A stretch of 64,000 bases of DNA, taken from Carboxylicivirga linearis (GTDB taxonomy: Bacteria > Bacteroidota > Bacteroidia > Bacteroidales > Marinilabiliaceae). The position numbers and the translations under genes were made by a program. The notes below the pieces were generated by a model that was not told the DNA's origin, searched no databases, and saw only the letters and a program-made list of their open reading frames with translations. Shown here in pieces: positions 1 to 9,920 of the stretch. Position 1 is the first letter of the stretch. Every line of letters starts with the position of its first letter. The stretch covers positions 86,200 to 150,199 of the forward strand of contig NZ_JAGUCO010000009.1 of NCBI RefSeq assembly GCF_018271995.1, given 5' to 3'.

Positions 1-1
1 G

Positions 2-313
2 GCAGAAGCAAAGTATTGGGTAGCTCAATATTATTACAATCAGGGAGAGAAAGACCGCTCGGAGAAAGAAATATTTGATTATATAGATAAGGGTACTCCA
101 CATCAATATTGGTTGGCACGAAGCTTTATCTTATTAGCTGAAATCTATCACGACCGGAATGAAGATTTTCAGGCAATACAGTATTTACAGAGTATTAAAG
201 AGAATTACCAGGGAGATGATGACATTCATTCAAGGGCAGATAAATATTTAAATGCGTGGCAGCCTAAAGCTGAAGCTGAGAATGTTGCCGATACAATATC
301 TGTTGTTGAATAG
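2..313 (+). CDS. TPR-repeat protein, C-terminal part (5' end outside window)
   Basis: The frame is open from the left edge to a TAG at 311-313 and gives 103 visible residues, so the real start lies upstream. The residues form two helix-pair repeats of tetratricopeptide type (YWVAQYYYNQGEKDRSEKEI, then the pair around FILLAEIYHDRNEDFQAIQY), followed by an acidic tail. The next gene starts 18 bases downstream, so the two are probably co-transcribed. From general knowledge, a TPR protein, a barrel protein and gyrB often occur in this order in Bacteroidales. The TPR protein may be a periplasmic or outer-membrane-associated scaffold; its function is not known. Confidence 0.7.
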   Translation, partial: AEAKYWVAQYYYNQGEKDRSEKEIFDYIDKGTPHQYWLARSFILLAEIYHDRNEDFQAIQYLQSIKENYQGDDDIHSRADKYLNAWQPKAEAENVADTISVVE

Positions 314-331
314 ATTCTGAAAACGAATAAA

Positions 332-2098
332 ATGAAATTGATGCAAACAAAATATATCAAGTTACTTTTAGTTAGTCTGGTTGTTATTTCTGCTAATTTA
401 AAGGCGCAGGAAGAAATTAATAAAGATGTAAAGGTGGTTCGTGAGTATACACCAACGGTTTCAGATGCTTTTAAGGTAAATCAAATGCCTGAAGTGAATG
501 ACTCTGTAACTCTTCGCCCTAGTTTCAATTATCGTATTATCAGTACTTCTGTAAATACCGACTATCAACCTACAATGATTACTCCGGCTAAGATTCAAAC
601 AAAGCATCACGAGTATTTAATGAAATCGTACATTAAAGGGGGTATAGGGAATTACAACACAATTTTAGGCGAATTGGGTTACAATATTCTTGAATCAGAG
701 CCTTTTCTTTTAGGCTTGAATATCGGACATACATCCTCGTTTGGTAATCTTAAGTTGGAAGACGGTGAAACGGTTGATGCACCTATGAACGATACCTATG
801 CAAATCTGGGTTTCAAGCATTTTTTCGATGATAAAACCTTTAGTGTTGATTTGAATTTTCAGCACAATATATATAGGTATTATGGATATCAGACATTAGA
901 CAATGAAACTGATTATTTTTTACCAGGCTCCATTGATGCTATTTCGGGAAGTGAGTTGATGCAGGATGAAAGACAGCGCTTGTCTGCTTTTGATTTGCTT
1001 TTGGGTTTTCAGAATAATGAGGCGGATGATAGGAAAACTGCGTATCATGCCAATTTTGGTTTTTCAACATTTGGCAATGTAACCGGAGTAAATCAAAATG
1101 GTTTTAAACTGTCAGGTGGAATAAAACACCCAATAAATGATTTGCGATTTGCATTGAATGCTAATATTGAAAGTTATAAAACAAGTGTTCCGGATTCGAT
1201 AGGTCCTATGTTTGGTTTTGCAGAAAGAAACTTAACTTACATTGAGGCTAATCCATCAATTAACTTTGTTTTCGACAATCTTGATTTGAAAGTAGGAATG
1301 ATTATCGGAGGTTCAATAGACTCTGAGGGAGATCAGTTTTTTGTTGCACCAGATATTTTGGCCCGATTAACCGTAGTGGAAGGTATTGTGGCAATGTACG
1401 GAGGATTAAATGGTAATATGGATGTAAACGATTATCGTTCTACTATATACGAAAATCCTTTTGTCTCGCCAGATGCCAATGTTAAATCATCTATTTATGG
1501 ATTGAATTTAATTGCCGGTATTGAAGGTAACTTTAGTTCTTCTACTTCTTTTTCTGTAGGTCTGGAGTATGGCTTTTTTAATGATGAACATTTTTTCGTG
1601 AATCAATATTATGCAGATCAACCCGAAATAAGCAGTCTGCCATTTAATTATCATTACTCTAATTTGTTTATGCCAGTGTATGATGATGGTAATCTGTTAA
1701 AGGTTAAAGGTGAATTATTATTCCGACCTAAGAAACAGATTGAATTGTTGCTTCATGGTGCTTATTATGGCTGGAATTTGGATACTCAAGAAGCTGCGTG
1801 GCATAAGCCGGAGGTTGAATTGGGACTGAAAGGTTCGTGGGACTTTAATGAATATATTTCGGTGAATGGTAGCATTGGATATCTGGGGGAGCGAAAAGCC
1901 TATGATTTTTATGCGGATGGTTTTCAGAAATCACTAAAGGGTGTTTTTGATATGAATCTGGGAGGTGAATACCGCTTTAGTCGTCAATGGACATTTTGGG
2001 CAAATATGAATAATATTGCTGCTTCAAAATATTATAAATGGAATGGTTATCCATCGCAACGTTTTAATGTTCAGGCCGGAATTATTTATTCCTTTTAA
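332..2098 (+). CDS. Outer-membrane beta-barrel protein (TonB-receptor-like barrel without plug)
   Basis: This 588-residue protein has a signal peptide (residues 1-25, hydrophobic LLLVSLVVISANLKA then Q) followed by alternating aromatic/hydrophobic strands throughout, and it ends in an aromatic F typical of outer-membrane barrels. No plug domain or TonB box is evident. Databases often label such proteins TonB-dependent receptor; here the transport role is inference. A second ATG at 341 would still keep the signal peptide, so the start is uncertain by three codons. It lies between the TPR gene and gyrB, and no strong terminator is visible after it. Confidence 0.75.
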   Translation: MKLMQTKYIKLLLVSLVVISANLKAQEEINKDVKVVREYTPTVSDAFKVNQMPEVNDSVTLRPSFNYRIISTSVNTDYQPTMITPAKIQTKHHEYLMKSYIKGGIGNYNTILGELGYNILESEPFLLGLNIGHTSSFGNLKLEDGETVDAPMNDTYANLGFKHFFDDKTFSVDLNFQHNIYRYYGYQTLDNETDYFLPGSIDAISGSELMQDERQRLSAFDLLLGFQNNEADDRKTAYHANFGFSTFGNVTGVNQNGFKLSGGIKHPINDLRFALNANIESYKTSVPDSIGPMFGFAERNLTYIEANPSINFVFDNLDLKVGMIIGGSIDSEGDQFFVAPDILARLTVVEGIVAMYGGLNGNMDVNDYRSTIYENPFVSPDANVKSSIYGLNLIAGIEGNFSSSTSFSVGLEYGFFNDEHFFVNQYYADQPEISSLPFNYHYSNLFMPVYDDGNLLKVKGELLFRPKKQIELLLHGAYYGWNLDTQEAAWHKPEVELGLKGSWDFNEYISVNGSIGYLGERKAYDFYADGFQKSLKGVFDMNLGGEYRFSRQWTFWANMNNIAASKYYKWNGYPSQRFNVQAGIIYSF

Positions 2099-2204
2099 TT
2101 CCTAAAACTTTTGATGTTAAGGGGTTGTGTAAAGCCTTGTATTTTGGGTGTTTATAGGGTGTAAAAAAAGCTGATTTTTACAGGCTGAAAATGCTGATTT
2201 TTGC

Positions 2205-2212
2205 TATATTTG
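2205..2212 (+). promoter_or_regulatory. Probable gyrB promoter -7 box
   Basis: TATATTTG matches the Bacteroidota -7 consensus TAnnTTTG exactly. It lies about 70 bases before the gyrB start, which would give a leader of about 65 bases. No convincing -33 TTTG is seen at the usual spacing, so the call rests on the -7 box and its location. Confidence 0.5.
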
Positions 2213-2215
2213 TAA

Positions 2216-4249
<2,034 letters not shown>

Positions 4250-4273
4250 GGCTTAAGATAATTAATTCATATA

Positions 4274-4310
4274 AAAAGAGGTTGTCAAGTTATTGACAAC
4301 CTCTTTTTTG
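4274..4310 (+). terminator. Rho-independent terminator of gyrB
   Basis: A perfect 15-bp inverted repeat (arms 4274-4288 and 4293-4307, loop GTTA) ends in a T-run. It lies 25 bases after the gyrB stop. Confidence 0.85.
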
Positions 4311-4349
4311 TGTAAAAAGAAAACACCCCATCAAGGCTGATGAGGTGTT
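4311..4349 (-). terminator. Terminator for the FadL-type porin gene
   Basis: An inverted repeat with arms 4322-4333 and 4338-4349 (one mismatch) is followed, on the minus strand, by a T-rich tract at 4321-4311. It stands back to back with the gyrB terminator and closes the convergent minus-strand gene. Confidence 0.65.
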
Positions 4350-4427
4350 AAAAAGGTTAGTTTTGGAGTTTTAATAAGTCTGTTTGATTATAGTTGGGGA
4401 AGACTTATTAATAGGGGATCTTTAATA

Positions 4428-5681
4428 TTAAAATGTAAAGGCAATTTCAAATTCAAATTGCTTCATTGATAATTCTATATTTTGTGCCGGATCTAAAGGA
4501 TTGGGGCCGGTGACTGAATTATTAAAAGCATGAACAAAAGCAAAATCTATGCTTTTACCGTTTGAGCCAATGTTTTGGGTAAATCCAAGGGTTAAATGAT
4601 TTTCAATAACAGCTGGAGCAAAAATGTTAAATAAAACTTCACTTTCTTTGACCGGTTGTTTGCCGTGTGCAAAACCGGCTCTCAGTTGTAATGATTCAGA
4701 AGCAGTAAACTCCGATCCCAGTTTAAAAATAGTCATATCATCCCATCCGAATCCGGGACCCTCATCCGAACCTAGTAAATGTCCTTCTTCAAATAATTTG
4801 CTCAAAGGATTGGCTACCGATTTAACCTTGCTGTAATAGATTTGCTGTACATCAAAAAGAACCCGCAATTTGTCCGAGAAGGCATAGTTTAGCCCAGCTG
4901 TCCAGTTAGCTGGAATATCAAATGATCCTCCTTCAGCAAATAGTCCTGCATATTCTGTAAATTCGCTTGCATTTACTCTGGATTGATAGCTGGCACCAAT
5001 AGTAAGCCCTTCCATTATTTCGCCCATATAACCCAATTTAAATCCCAGACCAAAATTAGAGTCGTTATCGTTGTTCGTTAGTTTATCTGGGTTGGAAGAT
5101 AGTCCCAGCATTCCAAACAATGATAATCCTTCGGCTTTAAACTGCTGATAGGCTAGTATAGCTGAAGCACCAATGGAATGTTTTTCGCCAAGCTTTAACG
5201 AATAGGTTGGATTAGCAAATACTTGCAAAATATTGATGCCTGTGTTGTCAACGGATTCGTCGTAGAATGTTTGTGCCGGGTAGTTGGTGTTAAGTCCGCT
5301 ACCATAAAATGAAATACCAAAAGCACTTTTTTCGTTAATAGCCCAGTTAGCCCCAAACGAAGGAATAAATAGGATTTTTGTGTCGCTTATCACTTCTCCC
5401 GTTGCCAGTGGCATAGTACCATCAACACCGCTGGGAGTTCCGGTTACGTTATAGCGTCGATCAGGTAAAAAAAAGTCCAGAGCCAGGCTGTATTGAGTTC
5501 CTAAAAATGAATTACCGGCAGGGTTTCCTCCTATAATAGAGTTTTGGTAGTAAGCTACGCCAGTGCCACCCATTCCTTTGCTTCGCGTACCGAATCCAAG
5601 CATGAAATAACCATCGGTAGCATTAACTATAAACGGACATATAAATAACAGAGATAATAACAATAAGCTGAATTTTTTCAT
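4428..5681 (-). CDS. OmpP1/FadL family outer-membrane transporter
   Basis: The 417 residues start with a signal peptide (MKKFSLLLLSLLFICPFIVNA) followed directly by the FadL N-terminal signature DGYFMLGFGTRSKGMGGTGV and an NPAG segment. The remainder is barrel-like, ending EFEIAFTF. Family members carry hydrophobic substrates such as long-chain fatty acids across the outer membrane; the substrate here is unknown. It is transcribed alone: the upstream region is a long AT-rich spacer and a terminator follows at 4349-4311. Confidence 0.85.
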   Translation of the reverse strand: MKKFSLLLLSLLFICPFIVNATDGYFMLGFGTRSKGMGGTGVAYYQNSIIGGNPAGNSFLGTQYSLALDFFLPDRRYNVTGTPSGVDGTMPLATGEVISDTKILFIPSFGANWAINEKSAFGISFYGSGLNTNYPAQTFYDESVDNTGINILQVFANPTYSLKLGEKHSIGASAILAYQQFKAEGLSLFGMLGLSSNPDKLTNNDNDSNFGLGFKLGYMGEIMEGLTIGASYQSRVNASEFTEYAGLFAEGGSFDIPANWTAGLNYAFSDKLRVLFDVQQIYYSKVKSVANPLSKLFEEGHLLGSDEGPGFGWDDMTIFKLGSEFTASESLQLRAGFAHGKQPVKESEVLFNIFAPAVIENHLTLGFTQNIGSNGKSIDFAFVHAFNNSVTGPNPLDPAQNIELSMKQFEFEIAFTF

Positions 5682-6132
5682 AATGATAAGTTTGGTTACA
5701 AATAAAATTGTGCAAATAATAAGTATTTACAGTAATTATCCACTGTTTACATTAATGGCTAAAAAAGGTTACAAAAGAATGGAACTTATCTATTTGAAAA
5801 TAAAAATATAATGTGTTGTATTATGAATTTTAAAAATTGAATATACTAGTGAATATAAGTATATACAGGTTCATAACTTACTGGTAAATAACTAGTGAGA
5901 TGTATTAAGTTGAGGTATTATGATTTAGATAATTATTAGTAAATAAAATGTTATTCTATGACGATATAGCTTGTTGTATTTTACTTGGTTAAAAGGCTCT
6001 GTTTTGTCGGCTCAATTGAAGCTTATGGAGTTATAAGCATTCAGTTTACTTTATATTTTTAACATTGCGTTGGATTGAGTAAGTTTAAATACTTTAATTA
6101 TTATCCTTTTTAAGGAATCAGGACTAATCAGT
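5682..6132. other. AT-rich intergenic spacer, divergent promoters expected
   Basis: The spacer is 451 bases between the divergent FadL-type gene and the methyltransferase gene. No ORF with coding character was found in either direction. It should hold both promoters, but no exact TAnnTTTG box was found at a suitable place. Two short related stretches (TACTAGTGA near 5845 and AACTAGTGA near 5889) are too weak to interpret. Confidence 0.5.
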
Positions 6133-6924
6133 ATGAAAATGAATTATATCGAAATCAATAAAAATCTATGGAATAAAAAGACTGAGATTCATTACGAATC
6201 TGATTTTTATGACGTAGAATCGTTTAAGAAAGGAAAAAACTCATTGAATCCCATAGAACTGCAATTGTTGGGTGATGTAGAAGGGAAGAAGATACTGCAT
6301 CTTCAATGTCATTTTGGACAAGATACTATATCGTTTGCCCGACTGGGAGCCAAAGCAACGGGAGTGGATTTGTCGGATAAAGCCATTGAAAAGGCACAAC
6401 AGTTGAATGATGAAGTGGGAGCAGATGCTACATTTATTCAAAGTGATATTTACCAATTGCCCGAAGTGTTGGATGAGCAGTTTGATATTGTATTTACCTC
6501 GTACGGCACCATAGGCTGGTTGCCCGATATGGATCGATGGGCGCAGTTAATTAATCGCTTTTTAAAGCCTGGTGGACAATTTCTGATTGTAGAGTTTCAT
6601 CCGGTGATTTGGATGTTTAGTTACGACTTTACTAAAGTAGAATTTAATTACCTGAAATCAGAACCCATTGTTGAAGAGTTGGAAGGAACTTACACCAATA
6701 ACAATGCAGATATCAAAGAACAATCGGTTAGCTGGAATCACGGACTGGGTGAGGTAATGAATGCATTAATCAAAACAGGATTAAGCATTGCCGATGTTCA
6801 GGAATATGATTATTCGCCTTACGATTGTTTTCAGAATACGGTTGAAACTGACAAAGGAAAATATCAGATTAAAGGACTGGAAGGAAAACTGCCTATGTTG
6901 TACTCAATATTGGCAAGTAAATAA
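6133..6924 (+). CDS. Class I SAM-dependent methyltransferase
   Basis: The 263 residues fit a stand-alone small-molecule methyltransferase. Motif I is KILHLQCHFGQDTISFA, near residue 52, followed by the acidic strand end VDLSDKAIEKA that would hold the ribose of SAM, and by the motif IV-like FDIVFTSYGTIGWLPDMDRW. After that come KPGGQFLIVEFHP and a C-terminal substrate-binding part. The substrate cannot be told from sequence. ATG 6133 is chosen over the in-frame ATG two codons later because both are close and the first has AAGGA about 17 bases upstream. It is a single gene, convergent with the 6979 operon. Confidence 0.85.
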   Translation: MKMNYIEINKNLWNKKTEIHYESDFYDVESFKKGKNSLNPIELQLLGDVEGKKILHLQCHFGQDTISFARLGAKATGVDLSDKAIEKAQQLNDEVGADATFIQSDIYQLPEVLDEQFDIVFTSYGTIGWLPDMDRWAQLINRFLKPGGQFLIVEFHPVIWMFSYDFTKVEFNYLKSEPIVEELEGTYTNNNADIKEQSVSWNHGLGEVMNALIKTGLSIADVQEYDYSPYDCFQNTVETDKGKYQIKGLEGKLPMLYSILASK

Positions 6925-6950
6925 AAGAGACCCGACGATTGTCGGGCCTC
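6921..6950 (-). terminator. Terminator of the 6979-11924 operon
   Basis: The inverted repeat has arms 6927-6936 and 6941-6950 (one mismatch, CCCGAC core, loop GATT). Read on the minus strand it is followed by TTTTATTT. It lies 29 bases past the end of the last operon gene and partly abuts the stop of the convergent methyltransferase gene. Confidence 0.75.
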
Positions 6951-6978
6951 AAACACAACAAAACAATAGGTGAGAAGG

Positions 6979-7596
6979 CTATCGTGTATAGCCTTCGAGT
7001 TGTTGTTGAAGGGTTTCTACAGCTGCTTTCAGCTCCTCAATTCTATCTTTAAGCAAGCCAATTTGGTTACTCACTTGTTTTGCCAGGGTTTCATAAGGTA
7101 ATGTTACTGAACCGGATCCACTTAACGACAAAACATTTCCATCAATAGATAATTCTTGTATTTCGTTTTGTGGGTCAGGATCCGAATTATCAATCGAACC
7201 GGCCTTCAGTGCATACAAAGCATAAGGTACGCTCAGCATCTGATTAATTACTGTAATGGTGTGGTTTCGTCCTCCGGTTAGATCCATATCTGCCTTTAAA
7301 TAGTAAGTGCCAGCTCCCCAATTAATATCAGATAATTGATCTATGTTAGAACCTTCGCCAATATGCAAAGTAAGAAGGCCATGCTCGTTGGTTTCGGCAG
7401 ACATTTCCTGAGTAAACACCACTTCACCAGTTGGTGCATTTCTAATAATACTTATTAATACACCAATTTGAGTATTGGTCACCAGATTATTGTCAGAATC
7501 GCGAATAACCGATTGATAGGAGAATACGTGGGGAGATTGAGCACTCAAAAGTGCAGAGCAAGCTAATAATACGATTGATAAAGTAATATTTTTCAT
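6979..7596 (-). CDS. Secreted protein sharing the N-terminal domain of the adjacent fibre protein
   Basis: The 205-residue protein has a signal peptide (MKNITLSIVLLACSALLSAQ) and a domain at about 25-135 that clearly matches residues 30-150 of its neighbour: SYQSVIRDSDNNLV versus SYQAIISDNQNQII, NEHGLLTLHIGEG versus NENGLVTLHFGSD, and QMLSVPYALYA versus QLLTVPYAFRA. A short coiled coil (LLKDRIEELKAAVETLQQQLE) ends it, as in the neighbour. There is no T9SS sorting domain, no S74 domain and no head repeats, so it looks like a cap-and-coil version of the same protein. Only 5 bases separate it from the upstream gene, so they are co-transcribed. Function unknown; a partner subunit of the fibre is inference. 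Confidence 0.75.
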   Translation of the reverse strand: MKNITLSIVLLACSALLSAQSPHVFSYQSVIRDSDNNLVTNTQIGVLISIIRNAPTGEVVFTQEMSAETNEHGLLTLHIGEGSNIDQLSDINWGAGTYYLKADMDLTGGRNHTITVINQMLSVPYALYALKAGSIDNSDPDPQNEIQELSIDGNVLSLSGSGSVTLPYETLAKQVSNQIGLLKDRIEELKAAVETLQQQLEGYTR

Positions 7597-7601
7597 GATT
7601 T

Positions 7602-9896
7602 TTATTTTTTAATGGAGTTTTTGATTTGAGTGATTTCTAATTGCAATGCTTCCAATATTTTAGTTAAATTTTGGTTGCTATTCTGTAGCTCATCAATGAC
7701 TTGGTTTTGTTCCTGAACGGATTTTACCAGAGGTACCACAAACTCGGCATACGACAAATTATATAGCGATTGCTGATTGGTAGGTTGTACCACACCACTA
7801 AAGTCGAATGAACTGTTTAGAGCGGCTTGTTCCACTTCCTGAGCAATAAATCCGGTATAGATCTTTTGTGATTTACTTGTGTTGAAATCATCCACAGTAT
7901 TGCCTTGGAATTGATTTAGTTTGCTAAGGTTCCAGGTATAAGTAACCGGACGAAGACGCAGAATGAAATCCAGTCCGGGAACATTTTCCTGTACATTGGT
8001 TTTAAACCGTCCGTCTGACAGATTCGACCAGGCAACGGCTCCACCTATCTGATTAATACTATTGTTACCAATGCGAACGCTGTTATCGGCGGTGGCTTGT
8101 GCACTATAGCCCAAACTTATTGTGTTACGCAGATCGGTATTTACAGAGGATGGTCCGGCATTGTAGCCAACAGCCACATTGTAATCGCCAGTTTGATTGT
8201 ATTGCAACGATCGTTCTCCCATTGCCACGTTGTAGTGTCCACCTGTATTGTGAAGCATAGATCGGTTACCTGTAGCAGTGTTCATATTTCCATTAGTATT
8301 GGCCCAAAGAGCCGACTGTCCAACAGCTGTATTAGAGCGACCAACTGTGTTATTTACCATTGTACGGCTACCGATGGCTACATTTTTAGATGATGAGGTG
8401 GTATTAGAAGCACCATTGCCATTGTAGTAAAGAACCGAATCTCCAATGGCCACATTCTGTATTCCAATTTCATTTGTTTCAAGCGTGTTGGAACCAAGAG
8501 CTGTATTGGCATACCCGCTGGTGTTGTTGTAAAGAGCTTTGGAGCCGACCGCGGTATTGGCCGTGGCATCGTTCTCCGATGTGCTGTTCATTCCGTTGTT
8601 AAACAATGCATGATCGCCTATGGCTACAATATTGCTACGGTCGGTATTATTGAATAAGGCAGCATACCCAATGGCCACATTATCATTACCGGTTTTATTG
8701 CCAGCCATACTGCTAATACCCATGGAGGAATTACGACTTCCAGTGGTATTGCTAACTCCAGACAATGCTCCTATTATAGTGTTGGATTCACCGTCGGTAT
8801 TTTTGCGTAAGGCTTCGTTTCCAATGGCGGTATTATTATCACCAATATTGGATTGTAAGGCCAGATATCCCATAGAAGTATTATAAGATCCATCTGCGTT
8901 TTGCCCCAGTGCACCAGCTCCCATAGCAGTGTTGCCTTCTCCTGTTTCACCAAACCCTAAAGCACCAGTACCCATTGCTGTATTATAATTCCCTTCTCGA
9001 TGATACCCTAGAGCAAGGTTACCAATGGCTGTGTTTCCTATTCCTTCATTATTGGCAAACAAGGCCTGAACTCCGATGCCAATATTGTTCTCACCCGATA
9101 AATTATTGGTTCCGGCATAATGACCAATGTAGATGTTTCGAGTAGAAGTGGTATCGGTATTTAAGCCGGCCCAAACTCCCAAAAAGGTATTTAGTTTCGG
9201 ATTTAAAAAGTAGAGGCCACCATTCGGTGTAATCTCAATTCTTTTTTCACCATTTGTCATAAAGCTTACTGCAACCGAGTCGGTTGTGCCAATCATCGCA
9301 CCTTCTTCCGGATCGAGGTCGCTATTTCCTGATGTACTCCAGTAGTTTTGTGATAAGGTGGAGTCATTCATGGTCGATTGAATAGTAACTGTATTTCCAT
9401 CTGAGATAGAAAGTTGATTATTGCTGTAGCTTAATGTCTGTAATTCGTTTTCAGGATCAGCATCATCATCGTCCACATCTTCGGCTGTTTGTGCCCTGAA
9501 GGCGTAGGGTACCGTTAATAGTTGGTTCACCGAAGTAATTTGGTAGTTGGAGCCACCTTCCGGATCAACATCAATACGGATGAATAATTGTGATTCGGCC
9601 CAATCTACATAGGCTGACAAGTGATCGCTACCAAAGTGCAGGGTGACCAATCCGTTTTCGTTGGTGGTCACAACAGATTCTTCGTAATACAGTTCTTCGC
9701 CACTGGGCGATCCGGCTATTATGCTTAAGCGGATTCCCACTTCTGAATTGGCTATTATTTGGTTTTGATTGTCGCTGATAATGGCCTGATAACTGATGGT
9801 TTCTGGTATCTGGGCCAACATTGTAGAAGATAAACTAGCTAATATTAACTGAAGCAAATATCTTGCTTTGTAAAGATTGATTACTATTTTTTTCAT
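7602..9896 (-). CDS. Long fibre-like protein with adhesin-type head repeats and S74 chaperone domain
   Basis: The 764-residue protein has a signal peptide, an N-terminal domain shared with the next gene, a spacer, and about 20 short repeats at roughly residues 240-600 of the pattern NTAxGxxAL..N..G, like the head of trimeric autotransporter adhesins. The C-terminus is an intramolecular chaperone of endosialidase (peptidase S74): SDGRFK with S627 and K632, then PVTYTW and GFIAQEVEQAA, and a final coiled coil. In phage tail spikes this domain assists trimerisation and then cleaves itself off before the conserved Ser. A trimeric surface fibre is therefore likely. No sorting domain or barrel anchor is present, so the export route is unclear. 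It lies 24 bases after the T9SS-protein gene, in the same operon. Confidence 0.85.
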   Translation of the reverse strand: MKKIVINLYKARYLLQLILASLSSTMLAQIPETISYQAIISDNQNQIIANSEVGIRLSIIAGSPSGEELYYEESVVTTNENGLVTLHFGSDHLSAYVDWAESQLFIRIDVDPEGGSNYQITSVNQLLTVPYAFRAQTAEDVDDDDADPENELQTLSYSNNQLSISDGNTVTIQSTMNDSTLSQNYWSTSGNSDLDPEEGAMIGTTDSVAVSFMTNGEKRIEITPNGGLYFLNPKLNTFLGVWAGLNTDTTSTRNIYIGHYAGTNNLSGENNIGIGVQALFANNEGIGNTAIGNLALGYHREGNYNTAMGTGALGFGETGEGNTAMGAGALGQNADGSYNTSMGYLALQSNIGDNNTAIGNEALRKNTDGESNTIIGALSGVSNTTGSRNSSMGISSMAGNKTGNDNVAIGYAALFNNTDRSNIVAIGDHALFNNGMNSTSENDATANTAVGSKALYNNTSGYANTALGSNTLETNEIGIQNVAIGDSVLYYNGNGASNTTSSSKNVAIGSRTMVNNTVGRSNTAVGQSALWANTNGNMNTATGNRSMLHNTGGHYNVAMGERSLQYNQTGDYNVAVGYNAGPSSVNTDLRNTISLGYSAQATADNSVRIGNNSINQIGGAVAWSNLSDGRFKTNVQENVPGLDFILRLRPVTYTWNLSKLNQFQGNTVDDFNTSKSQKIYTGFIAQEVEQAALNSSFDFSGVVQPTNQQSLYNLSYAEFVVPLVKSVQEQNQVIDELQNSNQNLTKILEALQLEITQIKNSIKK

Positions 9897-9920
9897 GACG
9901 ATTAAGATTTACAGTTTTGG

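Noticed and set aside
8097..8886. Plus-strand ORFs inside the fibre-protein gene
   Set aside because: They are shadows of the repeated minus-strand head region.
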